Of a stretch of 64,000 bases of DNA, positions 54,035 through 64,000 are shown piece after piece. The stretch is from the NCBI GenBank assembly GCA_964057225.1, contig CAXKVF010000074.1:372001-436000 (forward strand), given 5' to 3'. Each line of letters starts with the position of its first letter. Positions within the stretch are counted from its first letter, which is position 1. A program made the translations under genes and the position numbers. Source of the stretch: Auanema rhodensis. Lineage: Eukaryota; Nematoda; Chromadorea; Rhabditida; Rhabditidae. Below the pieces are notes generated by a model. That model was not told the origin of the DNA. It searched no databases and worked only from the letters and a program-made list of their open reading frames with translations.

Positions 54035-55794
54035 CAAATTTTTATTGATATTGGTGCATGGTAACCATGACTTTGAAATTTACGTGAACTTTAATTTATG
54101 CTAATTAAATGTACACGTGATGTGCACTTGGTATGTAACTCGCTTCACGTGAAAGATAAAGAGATGCGGTTTTCAAAATTAGATTCCCCATGTCCATATT
54201 AGTCTAAAAACAAATTTTTATTGATATTGGTGCATGGTAACCATGACTTTGAAATTTACGTGAACTTTAATTTATGCTAATTAAATGTACACGTGATGTG
54301 CACTTGGTATGTAACTCGCTTCACGTGAAAGATAAAGAGATGCGGTTTTCAAAATTAGATTCCCCATGTCCATATTAGTCTAAAAACAAATTTTTATTGA
54401 TATTGGTGCATGGTAACCATGACTTTGAAATTTACGTGAACTTTAATTTATGCTAATTAAATGTACACGTGATGTGCACTTGGTATGTAACTCGCTTCAC
54501 GTGAAAGATAAAGAGATGCGGTTTTCAAAATTAGATTCCCCATGTCCATATTAGTCTAAAAACAAATTTTTATTGATATTGGTTCATGGTAACCATGACT
54601 TTGAAATTTACGTGAACTTTAATTTATGCTAATTAAATGTACACGTGATGTGCACTTGGTATGTAACTCGCTTCACGTGAAAGATAAAGAGATGCGGTTT
54701 TCAAAATTAGATTCCCCATGTCCATATTAGTCTAAAAACAAATTTTTATTGATATTGGTGCATGGTAACCATGACTTTGAAATTTACGTGAACTTTAATT
54801 TATGCTAATTAAATGTACACGTGATGTGCACTTGGTATGTAACTCGCTTCACTTGAAAGATAAAGAGATGCGGTTTTCAAAATTAGATCCCCCATGTCCA
54901 TATTAGTCTAAAAACAAATTTTTATTGATATTGGTGCATGGTAACCATGACTTTGAAATTTACGTGAACTTTAATTTATGCTAATTAAATGTACACGTGA
55001 TGTGCACTTGGTATGTAACTCGCTTCACGTGAAAGATAAAGAGATGCGGTTTTCAAAATTAGATTCCCCATGTCGATATTAGTCTAAAAACAAATTTTTA
55101 TTGATATTGGTTCATGGTAACCATGACTTTGAAATTTACGTGAACTTTAATTTATGCTAATTAAATGTACACGTGATGTGCACTTGGTATGTAACTCGCT
55201 TCACGTGAAAGATAAAGAGATGCGGTTTTCAAAATTAGATTCCCCATGTCCATATTAGTCTAAAAACAAATTTTTATTGATATTGGTGCCTGGTAACCAT
55301 GACTTTGAAATTTACGTGAACTTTAATTTATGCTAATTAAATGTACACGTGATGTGCACTTGGTATGTAACTCGCTTCACGTAAAAGATAAAGAGATGCG
55401 GTTTCCAAAATTAGATTCCCCATGTCCATATTAGTCTAAAAACAAATTTTTATTGATATTGGTGCATGGTAACCATGACTTTGAATTTTACGTGAACTTT
55501 AATTTATGCTAATTAAATGTACACGTGATGTGCACTTGGTATGTAACTCGCTTCAAGTGAAAGATAAAGAGATGCGGTTTTCAAGATTAGATTCCCCATG
55601 TCCATATTAGTCTAAAAACAAATTTTTATTGATATTGCTTCATGGTAACCATGACTTTGAAATTTACGTGAACTTTAATTTATGCTAATTAAATGTACAC
55701 GTGATGTGCACTTGGTATGTAACTCACTTCACGTAAAAGATAAAGAGATGCGGTTTTCAAAATTAGATTCCCCATGTCCATATTGGTCTAAAAA
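54035..55794. repeat. 21-mer HOR, truncated copy C (10 monomers)
   Basis: k=307-316 follow the opening of copies A and B: G-G-G-T-G, GATCCCCC (54889), GTCGATA (55075, 47 monomers after copy B), GTGCCTGG, CACGTAAAAG, GAATTTT with CAAGTG and CAAGATTAG, and GCTTCATGG with AACTCACTT. The match stops inside or just after k=316, where TAG becomes TGG (55785) and the next unit is a G-type with GAATTTT rather than the T9A unit. Private changes are CACTTGAAAG near 54852 and GGTTTCC near 55403. Confidence 0.88.
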
Positions 55795-56146
55795 CAAATT
55801 TTTATTGATATTGGTGCATGGTAACCATGACTTTGAATTTTACGTGAACTTTAATTTATGCTAATTAAATGTACACGTGATGTGCACTTGGTATGTAACT
55901 CGCTTCACGTGAAAGATAAAGAGATGCGGTTTTCAAAATTAGATTCCCCATGTCCATATTAGTCTAAAAACAAATTTTTATTGATATTGGTTCATGGTAA
56001 CCATGACTTTGAAATTTACGTGAACTTTAATTTATGCTAATTAAATGTACACGTGATGTGCACTTGGTATGTAACTCGCTTCACGTGAAAGATAAAGAGA
56101 TGCGGTTTTCAAAATTAGATTCCCCATGTCCATATTAGTCTAAAAA
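55795..56146. repeat. Two linker monomers (k=317-318)
   Basis: A G-type unit with GAATTTT followed by a plain T-type. The same pair type precedes the CACGTGTAAG marker in the later HOR copies, so these two are probably the tail of a cut-off copy of the right-hand HOR. Confidence 0.7.
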
Positions 56147-58082
56147 CAAATTTTTATTGATATTGGTTCATGGTAACCATGACTTTGAAATTTACGTGAA
56201 CTTTAATTTATGCTAATTAAATGTACACGTGATGTGCACTTGGTATGTAACTCGCTTCACGTGTAAGATAAAGAGATGCGGTTTTCAAAATTAGATTCCC
56301 CATGTCCATATTAGTCTAAAAACAAATTTTTATAAATATTGGTGCATGGTAACCATGACTTTGAAATTTACGTGAACTTTAATTTATGCTAATTAAATGT
56401 ACACGTGATGTGCTCTTGGTATGTAACTCGCTTCACGTGAAAGATAAAGAGATGCGGTTTTCAAAATTAGATTCCCCATGTCCATATTAGTCTAAAAACA
56501 AATTTTTATTGATATTGGTTCATGGTAACCATGACTTTGAAATTTACGTGAACTTTAATTTATGCTAATTAAATGTACACGTGATGTGCACTTGGTATGT
56601 AACTCGCTTCACGTGAAAGATAAAGAGATGCGGTTTTCAAAATTAGATTCCCCATGTCCATATTAGTCTAAAAACAAATTTTTATTGATATTGGTTCATG
56701 GTAACCATGACTTTGAAATTTACGTGAACTTTAATTTATGCTAATTAAATGTACACGTGATGTGCACTTGGTATGTAACTCGCTTCACGTGAAAGATAAA
56801 GAGATGCGGTTTTCAAAATTAGATTCCCCATGTCCATATTAGTCTAAAAACAAATTTTTATTGATATTGGTTCATGGTAACCATGACTTTGAAATTTACG
56901 TGAACTTTAATTTATGCTAATTAAATGTACACGTGATGTGCACTTGGTATGTAACTCGCTTCACGTGAAAGTTAAAGAGATGCGGTTTTCAAAATTAGAT
57001 TCCCCATGTCCATATTAGTCTAAAAACAAATTTTTATTGATATTGGTGCATGGTAACCATGACTTTGAAATTTACGTGAACTTTAATTTATGCTAATTAA
57101 ATGTACACGTGATGTGCTCTTGGTATGTAACTCGCTTCACGTGAAAGATAAAGAGATGCGGTTTTCAAAATTAGATTACCCATGTCCATATTAGTCTAAA
57201 AACAAATTTTTATTGATATTGGTGCATGGTAACCATGACTTTGAAATTTACGTGAACTTTAATTTATGCTAATTAAATGTACACGTGATGTGCTCTTGGT
57301 ATGTAACTCGCTTCACGTGAAAGATAAAGAGATGCGGTTTTCAAAATTAGATTACCCATGTCCATAATAGTCTAAAAACAAATTTTTATTGATATTGGTG
57401 CATGGTAACCATGACTTTGAAATTTACGTGAACTTTAATTTATGCTAATTAAATGTACACGTGATGTGCACTTGGTATGTAACTCGCTTCACGTGAAAGA
57501 TAAAGAGATGCGGTTTTCAAAATTAGATTCCCCATGTCCATATTAGTCTAAAAACAAATTTTTATTGATATTGGTTCATGGTAACCATGACTTTGAAATT
57601 TACGTGAACTTTAATTTATGCTAATTAAATGTACACGTGATGTGCACTTGGTATGTAACTCGCTTCACGTGAAAGATAAAGAGATGCGGTTTTCAAAATT
57701 AGATCCCCCATGTCCATATTAGTCTAAATACTAATTTTTATTGATATTGGTGCATGGTAACCATGACTTTGAAATTTACGTGAACTTTAATTTATGCTAA
57801 TTAAATGTACACGTGATGTGCACTTGGTATGTAACTCGCTTCACGTGAAAGATAAAGAGATGCGGTTTTCAAAATTAGATTCCCCATGTCCATATTAGTC
57901 TAAAAACAAATTTTTATTGATATTGGTGCATGGTAACCATGACTTTGAATTTTACGTGAACTTTAATTTATGCTAATTAAATGTACACGTGATGTGCACT
58001 TGGTATGTAACTCGCTTCACGTGAAAGATAAAGAGATGCGGTTTTCAAAATTAGATTCCCCATGTCCATATTAGTCTAAAAA
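56147..58082. repeat. Right HOR, copy 1 (11 monomers)
   Basis: k=319-329. Markers: CACGTGTAAG (A118T, 56264); next unit TATAAATATT plus GTGCTC; T-T-T with GAAAGTTAAAG; two GTGCTC/ATTACCC units, the second with CCATAATAG (57367); a G-type; GATCCCCC/AAATACTAA (57705); a G-type with GAATTTT. Compared with copy 2 it lacks four monomers between GTTAAAG and the GTGCTC pair. Confidence 0.88.
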
Positions 58083-60722
58083 CAAATTTTTATTGATATT
58101 GGTTCATGGTAACCATGACTTTGAAATTTACGTGAACTTTAATTTATGCTAATTAAATGTACACGTGATGTGCACTTGGTATGTAACTCGCTTCACGTGT
58201 AAGATAAAGAGATGCGGTTTTCAAAATTAGATTCCCCATGTCCATATTAGTCTAAAAACAAATTTTTATAAATATTGGTGCATGGTAACCATGACTTTGA
58301 AATTTACGTGAACTTTAATTTATGCTAATTAAATGTACACGTGATGTGCTCTTGGTATGTAACTCGCTTCACGTGAAAGATAAAGAGATGCGGTTTTCAA
58401 AATTAGATTCCCCATGTCCATATTAGTCTAAAAACAAATTTTTATTGATATTGGTTCATGGTAACCATGACTTTGAAATTTACGTGAACTTTAATTTATG
58501 CTAATTAAATGTACACGTGATGTGCACTTGGTATGTAACTCGCTTCACGTGAAAGATAAAGAGATGCGGTTTTCAAAATTAGATTCCCCATGTCCATATT
58601 AGTCTAAAAACAAATTTTTATTGATATTGGTTCATGGTAACCATGACTTTGAAATTTACGTGAACTTTAATTTATGCTAATTAAATGTACACGTGATGTG
58701 CACTTGGTATGTAACTCGCTTCACGTGAAAGTTAAAGAGATGCGGTTTTCAAAATTAGATTCCCCATGTCCATATTAGTCTAAAAACAAATTTTTATTGA
58801 TATTGGTGCATGGTAACCATGACTTTGAAATTTACGTGAACTTTAATTTATGCTAATTAAATGTACACGTGATGTGCACTTGGTATGTAACTCGCTTCAC
58901 GTGAAAGTTAAAGAGATGCGGTTTTCAAAATTAGATTCCCCATGTCCATATTAGTCTAAAAACAAATTTTTATTGATATTGGTGCATGGTAACCATGACT
59001 TTGAAATTTACGTGAACTTTAATTTATGCTAATTAAATGTACACGTGATGTGCACTTGGTATGTAACTCGCTTCACGTGAAAGATAAAGAGATGCGGTTT
59101 TCAAAATTAGATTCCCCATGTCCATATTAGTCTAAAAACAAATTTTTATTGATATTGGTGCATGGTAACCATGACTTTGAATTTTACGTGAACTTTAATT
59201 TATGCTAATTAAATGTACACGTGATGTGCACTTGGTATGTAACTCGCTTCACGTGAAAGATAAAGAGATGCGGTTTTCAAAATTAGATTCCCCATGTCCA
59301 TATTAGTCTAAAAACAAATTTTTATTGATATTGGTTCATGGTAACCATGACTTTGAAATTTACGTGAACTTTAATTTATGCTAATTAAATGTACACGTGA
59401 TGTGCACTTGGTATGTAACTCGCTTCACGTGAAAGATAAAGAGATGCGGTTTTCAAAATTAGATTCCCCATGTCCATATTAGTCTAAAAACAAATTTTTA
59501 TTGATATTGGTTCATGGTAACCATGACTTTGAAATTTACGTGAACTTTAATTTATGCTAATTAAATGTACACGTGATGTGCACTTGGTATGTAACTCGCT
59601 TCACGTGAAAGATAAAGAGATGCGGTTTTCAAAATTAGATTCCCCATGTCCATATTAGTCTAAAAACAAATTTTTATTGATATTGGTGCATGGTAACCAT
59701 GACTTTGAAATTTACGTGAACTTTAATTTATGCTAATTAAATGTACACGTGATGTGCTCTTGGTATGTAACTCGCTTCACTTGAAAGATAAAGAGATGCG
59801 GTTTTCAAAATTAGATTACCCATGTCCATATTAGTCTAAAAACAAATTTTTATTGATATTGGTGCATGGTAACCATGACTTTGAAATTTACGTGAACTTT
59901 AATTTATGCTAATTAAATGTACACGTGATGTGCTCTTGGTATGTAACTCGCTTCACGTGAAAGATAAAGAGATGCGGTTTTCAAAATTAGATTACCCATG
60001 TCCATAATAGTCTAAAAACAAATTTTTATTGATATTGGTGCATGGTAACCATGACTTTGAAATTTACGTGAACTTTAATTTATGCTAATTAAATGTACAC
60101 GTGATGTGCACTTGGTATGTAACTCGCTTCACGTGAAAGATAAAGAGATGCGGTTTTCAAAATTAGATTCCCCATGTCCATATTAGTCTAAAAACAAATT
60201 TTTATTGATATTGGTTCATGGTAACCATGACTTTGAAATTTACGTGAACTTTAATTTATGCTAATTAAATGTACACGTGATGTGCACTTGGTATGTAACT
60301 CGCTTCACGTGAAAGATAAAGAGATGCGGTTTTCAAAATTAGATCCCCCATGTCCATATTAGTCTAAATACTAATTTTTATTGATATTGGTGCATGGTAA
60401 CCATGACTTTGAAATTTACGTGAACTTTAATTTATGCTAATTAAATGTACACGTGATGTGCACTTGGTATGTAACTCGCTTCACGTGAAAGATAAAGAGA
60501 TGCGGTTTTCAAAATTAGATTCCCCATGTCCATATTAGTCTAAAAACAAATTTTTATTGATATTGGTGCATGGTAACCATGACTTTGAATTTTACGTGAA
60601 CTTTAATTTATGCTAATTAAATGTACACGTGATGTGCACTTGGTATGTAACTCGCTTCACGTGAAAGATAAAGAGATGCGGTTTTCAAAATTAGATTCCC
60701 CATGTCCATATTAGTCTAAAAA
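58083..60722. repeat. Right HOR, copy 2 (15 monomers, 2640 bp)
   Basis: k=330-344. A118T at 58200, TATAAATATT, GTGCTC, two GAAAGTTAAAG units, GAATTTT, two T-types, two GTGCTC/ATTACCC units, CCATAATAG (60007), GATCCCCC/AAATACTAA (60345) and GAATTTT. CCATAATAG and GATCCCCC are 15 monomers after copy 1. Copy-specific change: CACTTGAAAG near 59772. Confidence 0.9.
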
Positions 60723-63010
60723 CAAATTTTTATTGATATTGGTTCATGGTAACCATGACTTTGAAATTTACGTGAACTTTAATTTATGCTAATTAAATGT
60801 ACACGTGATGTGCACTTGGTATGTAACTCGCTTCACGTGTAAGATAAAGAGATGCGGTTTTCAAAATTAGATTCCCCATGTCCATATTAGTCTAAAAACA
60901 AATTTTTATAAATATTGGTGCATGGTAACCATGACTTTGAAATTTACGTGAACTTTAATTTATGCTAATTAAATGTACACGTGATGTGCTCTTGGTATGT
61001 AACTCGCTTCACGTGAAAGATAAAGAGATGCGGTTTTCAAAATTAGATTCCCCATGTCCATATTAGTCTAAAAACAAATTTTTATTGATATTGGTTCATG
61101 GTAACCATGACTTTGAAATTTACGTGAACTTTAATTTATGCTAATTAAATGTACACGTGATGTGCACTTGGTATGTAACTCGCTTCACGTGAAAGAAAAA
61201 GAGATGCGGTTTTCAAAATTAGATTCCCCATGTCCATATTAGTCTAAAAACAAATTTTTATTGATATTGGTTCATGGTAACCATGACTTTGAAATTTACG
61301 TGAACTTTAATTTATGCTAATTAAATGTACACGTGATGTGCACTTGGTATGTAACTCGCTTCACGTGAAAGTTAAAGAGATGCGGTTTTCAAAATTAGAT
61401 TCCCCATGTCCATATTAGTCTAAAAACAAATTTTTATTGATATTGGTGCATGGTAACCATGACTTTGAAATTTACGTGAACTTTAATTTATGCTAATTAA
61501 ATGTACACGTGATGTGCACTTGGTATGTAACTCGCTTCACGTGAAAGTTAAAGAGATGCGGTTTTCAAAATTAGATTCCCCATGTCCATATTAGTCTAAA
61601 AACAAATTTTTATTGATATTGGTGCATGGTAACCATGACTTTGAAATTTACGTGAACTTTAATTTATGCTAATTAAATGTACACGTGATGTGCACTTGGT
61701 GTGTAACTCGCTTCACGTGAAAGATAAAGAGATGCGGTTTTCAAAATTAGATTCCCCATGTCCATATTAGTCTAAAAACAAATTTTTATTGATATTGGTG
61801 CATGGTAACCATGACTTTGAATTTTACGTGAACTTTAATTTATGCTAATTAAATGTACACGTGATGTGCACTTGGTATGTAACTCGCTTCACGTGAAAGA
61901 TAAAGAGATGCGGTTTTCAAAATTATATTCCCCATGTCCATATTAGTCTAAAAACAAATTTTTATTGATATTGGTGCATGGTAACCATGACTTTGAAATT
62001 TACGTGAACTTTAATTTATGCTAATTAAATGTACACGTGATGTGCACTTGGTATGTAACTCGCTTCACGTGAAAGATAAAGAGATGCGGTTTTCAAAATT
62101 AGATTCCCCATGTCCATATTAGTCTAAAAACAAATTTTTATTGATATTGGTGCATGGTAACCATGACTTTGAATTTTACGTGAACTTTAATTTATGCTAA
62201 TTAAATGTACACGTGATGTGCACTTGGTATGTAACTCGCTTCACGTGAAAGATAAAGAGATGCGGTTTTCAAAATTAGATTCCCCATGTCCATATTAGTC
62301 TAAAAACAAATTTTTATTGATATTGGTTCATGGTAACCATGACTTTGAAATTTACGTGAACTTTAATTTATGCTAATTAAATGTACACGTGATGTGCACT
62401 TGGTATGTAACTCGCTTCACGTGAAAGATAAAGAGATGCGGTTTTCAAAATTAGATTCCCCATGTCCATATTAGTCTAAAAACAAATTTTTATTGATATT
62501 GGTTCATGGTAACCATGACTTTGAAATTTACGTGAACTTTAATTTATGCTAATTAAATGTACACGTGATGTGCACTTGGTATGTAACTCGCTTCACGTGA
62601 AAGATAAAGAGATGCGGTTTTCAAAATTAGATTCCCCATGTCCATATTAGTCTAAAAACAAATTTTTATTGATATTGGTGCATGGTAACCATGACTTTGA
62701 AATTTACGTGAACTTTAATTTATGCTAATTAAATGTACACGTGATGTGCTCTTGGTATGTAACTCGCTTCACGTGAAAGATAAAGAGATGCGGTTTTCAA
62801 AATTAGATTACCCATGTCCATATTAGTCTAAAAACAAATTTTTATTGATATTGGTGCATGGTAACCATGACTTTGAAATTTACGTGAACTTTAATTTATG
62901 CTAATTAAATGTACACGTGATGTGCTCTTGGTATGTAACTCGCTTCACGTGAAAGATAAAGAGATGCGGTTTTCAAAATTAGATTACCCATGTCCATAAT
63001 AGTCTAAAAA
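60723..63010. repeat. Right HOR, copy 3 (partial, with 2 added monomers)
   Basis: k=345-357. A118T at 60840 (15 monomers after copy 2), TATAAATATT, GTGCTC, two GAAAGTTAAAG units and GAATTTT. An extra G/G-GAATTTT pair follows, then two T-types, two GTGCTC/ATTACCC units and CCATAATAG (62999), 17 monomers after copy 2. Private changes: GAAAGAAAAAGAG near 61197, GGTGTGTAAC near 61701 and AATTATATTC near 61925. The GATCCCCC cassette that should follow is missing. Confidence 0.88.
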
Positions 63011-64000
63011 CAAATTTTTATTGATATTGGTGCATGGTAACCATGACTTTGAAATTTACGTGAACTTTAATTTATGCTAATTAAATGTACACGTGATGTG
63101 CACTTGGTATGTAACTCGCTTCACGTGAAAGATAAAGAGATGCGGTTTTCAAAATTAGATTCCTCATGTCCATATTAGTCTAAAAACAAATTTTTATTGA
63201 TATTGGTGCATGGTAACCATGACTTTGAAATTTACGTGAACTTTAATTTATGCTAATTAAATGTACACGTGATGTGCACTTGGTATGTAACTCGCTTCAC
63301 GTGAAAGATAAAGAGATGCGGTTTTCAAAATTAGATTCCCCATGTCCATATTAGTCTAAAAACAAATTTTTATTGATATTGGTTCATGGTAACCATGACT
63401 TTGAAATTTACGTGAACTTTAATTTATGCTAATTAAATGTACACGTGATGTGCACTTGGTATGTAACTCGCTTCACGTGAAAGATAAAGAGATGCGGTTT
63501 TCAAAATTAGATTCCCCATGTCCATATTAGTCTAAAAACAAATTTTTATTGATATTGGTGCATGGTAACCATGACTTTGAAATTTACGTGAACTTTAATT
63601 TATGCTAATTAAATGTACACTTGATGTGCACTTGGTATGTAACTTGCTTCACGTGAAAGATAAAGAGATGCGGTTTTCAAAATTAGATTGCCCATGTCCA
63701 TATTAGTCTAAAAACAAATTTTAATTGATATTGGTTCATGGTAACCATGACTTTGAAATTTACGTGAACTTTAATTTATGCTAATTAAATGTACACGTGA
63801 TGTGCACTTGGTATGTAACTCGCTTCACGTGAAAGATAAAGAGATGCGGTTTTCAAAGTTAGATTCCCCATGTCCATATTAGTCTAAAAACAAATTTTTA
63901 TTGATATTGGTGCATGGTAACCATGACTTTGAAATTTACGTGAACTTTAATTTATGCTAATTAAATGTACACGTGATGTGCACTTGGTATGTAACTCGCT
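63011..64000. repeat. Right edge, mixed monomers and partial unit
   Basis: k=358-363. ATTCCTC near 63164; a unit with CACTTGATG (first CACGTG lost, near 63620), AACTTGC and ATTGCCC; a T9A unit with CAAAGTTAG; and a final G-type cut at monomer position 110 by the window end. The AACTTGC, ATTGCCC, T9A order resembles the 40.4-41.5 kb block. The array plainly continues beyond the window. Confidence 0.9.

Larger units (their letters stand above)
1..64000. repeat. 176-bp satellite array, whole window
   Basis: The whole window is a head-to-tail tandem repeat with a 176-bp unit. Successive CAAATTTTTATTG starts fall at 1, 177, 353 and so on, and the phase holds to the end apart from two 1-bp insertions. 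There are 363 full units plus a 110-bp partial unit. All units share one orientation. Copies differ mostly by a few substitutions. The unit is about 32% G+C and has stops in every frame; 176 is not a multiple of three, so no reading frame persists. Nothing unique, no transposon and no gene interrupts it. Such arrays are typical of centromeric or pericentromeric heterochromatin in plants and animals. The family name, species and centromeric function are not identifiable from the sequence alone. Confidence 0.98.

Noticed and set aside
55682-55864. Second 60-codon open frame, nearly identical to the first
   Set aside because: Same cause: an independent TAG to TGG change at 55785 (k=316). It differs by one residue because of the A44T variant. 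Similarity to the first frame is satellite similarity, not protein conservation.
1-64000. CRISPR array
   Set aside because: Direct repeats are continuous 176-bp units without unique spacers, so this is a satellite and not repeat-spacer architecture.
1-64000. CENP-B box, telomeric repeats, rRNA/5S arrays
   Set aside because: I looked for a TTCG-type CENP-B core with CGGG, TTTAGGG/TTAGGG runs and rRNA-like conserved segments. None is present in the consensus monomer or in the variants noticed.
1-64000. Assembly artefact producing the whole array
   Set aside because: Units carry many distinct, locally shared substitutions and non-integer HOR histories, which a simple misassembly loop would not create. 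Individual near-identical blocks (9-mers, 21-mers) still deserve read-level checks.
1-64000. Assignment to a named plant or animal satellite family
   Set aside because: Unit length resembles several known centromeric satellites (about 170-180 bp), but I could not match the sequence to one from memory. A database search of the 176-bp consensus would decide.

Overview
The window is one uninterrupted, head-to-tail tandem array of a 176-bp satellite monomer. It starts and ends inside the array. Setting the monomer start at the C of CAAATTTTTATTG, the window holds 363 complete monomers (1-63890) and a final partial of 110 bp (63891-64000), all in the same orientation. I saw no protein gene, RNA gene, transposon, CRISPR array or unique sequence. 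The monomer is about 32% G+C. Only two length changes occur in 64 kb, both 1-bp insertions (near 16467 and 22665-22669), so phase is 1+176k, then 2+176k, then 3+176k. Below, k numbers the monomers from 0.

Such an array points to a eukaryotic centromeric or pericentromeric (possibly subtelomeric/knob) block from a long-read assembly. The unit is near nucleosome-repeat length, AT-rich, almost free of indels and without inserted elements. A plant is a reasonable guess from unit size and style, but I do not recognise the monomer as a named satellite family and see no CENP-B-box-like motif, so species and centromeric role are not established.

The monomer has internal order: a 13-bp palindrome around GGTAACC (23-35), an AT-rich interrupted hairpin (48-84), and three ACGTG cores (48, 81, 113) spaced 33 and 32 bp. 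Two of these are full CACGTG sites, one inside the 10-bp palindrome TTCACGTGAA. A T/G dimorphism at monomer position 22 splits copies into T-type (GTTCATGG) and G-type (GTGCATGG).

The array is a mosaic of local higher-order repeats (HORs), each marked by private substitutions. Layout: 1-8448 irregular, with a 3-monomer duplication at the left edge; 8449-13904 three copies of a 9-mer HOR plus a 4-mer derivative; 13905-16545 a 7-mer/8-mer pair; 16546-20241 mixed variants; 20242-22529 5-mer units; 22530-25170 mixed; 25171-37666 three copies of a 21- to 26-monomer HOR with nested 5-mer and 9-mer duplications; 37667-42066 mixed, with a 6-mer duplication; 42067-51570 a 21-mer HOR and its 33-monomer expanded sister, with a third partial copy at 54035-55794; 51571-54034 a short-period module; 55795-64000 an 11/15/17-monomer HOR family. 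Several junction monomers are hybrids of two neighbouring variants. This supports unequal crossing-over or break-repair with breakpoints inside monomers, always in register.
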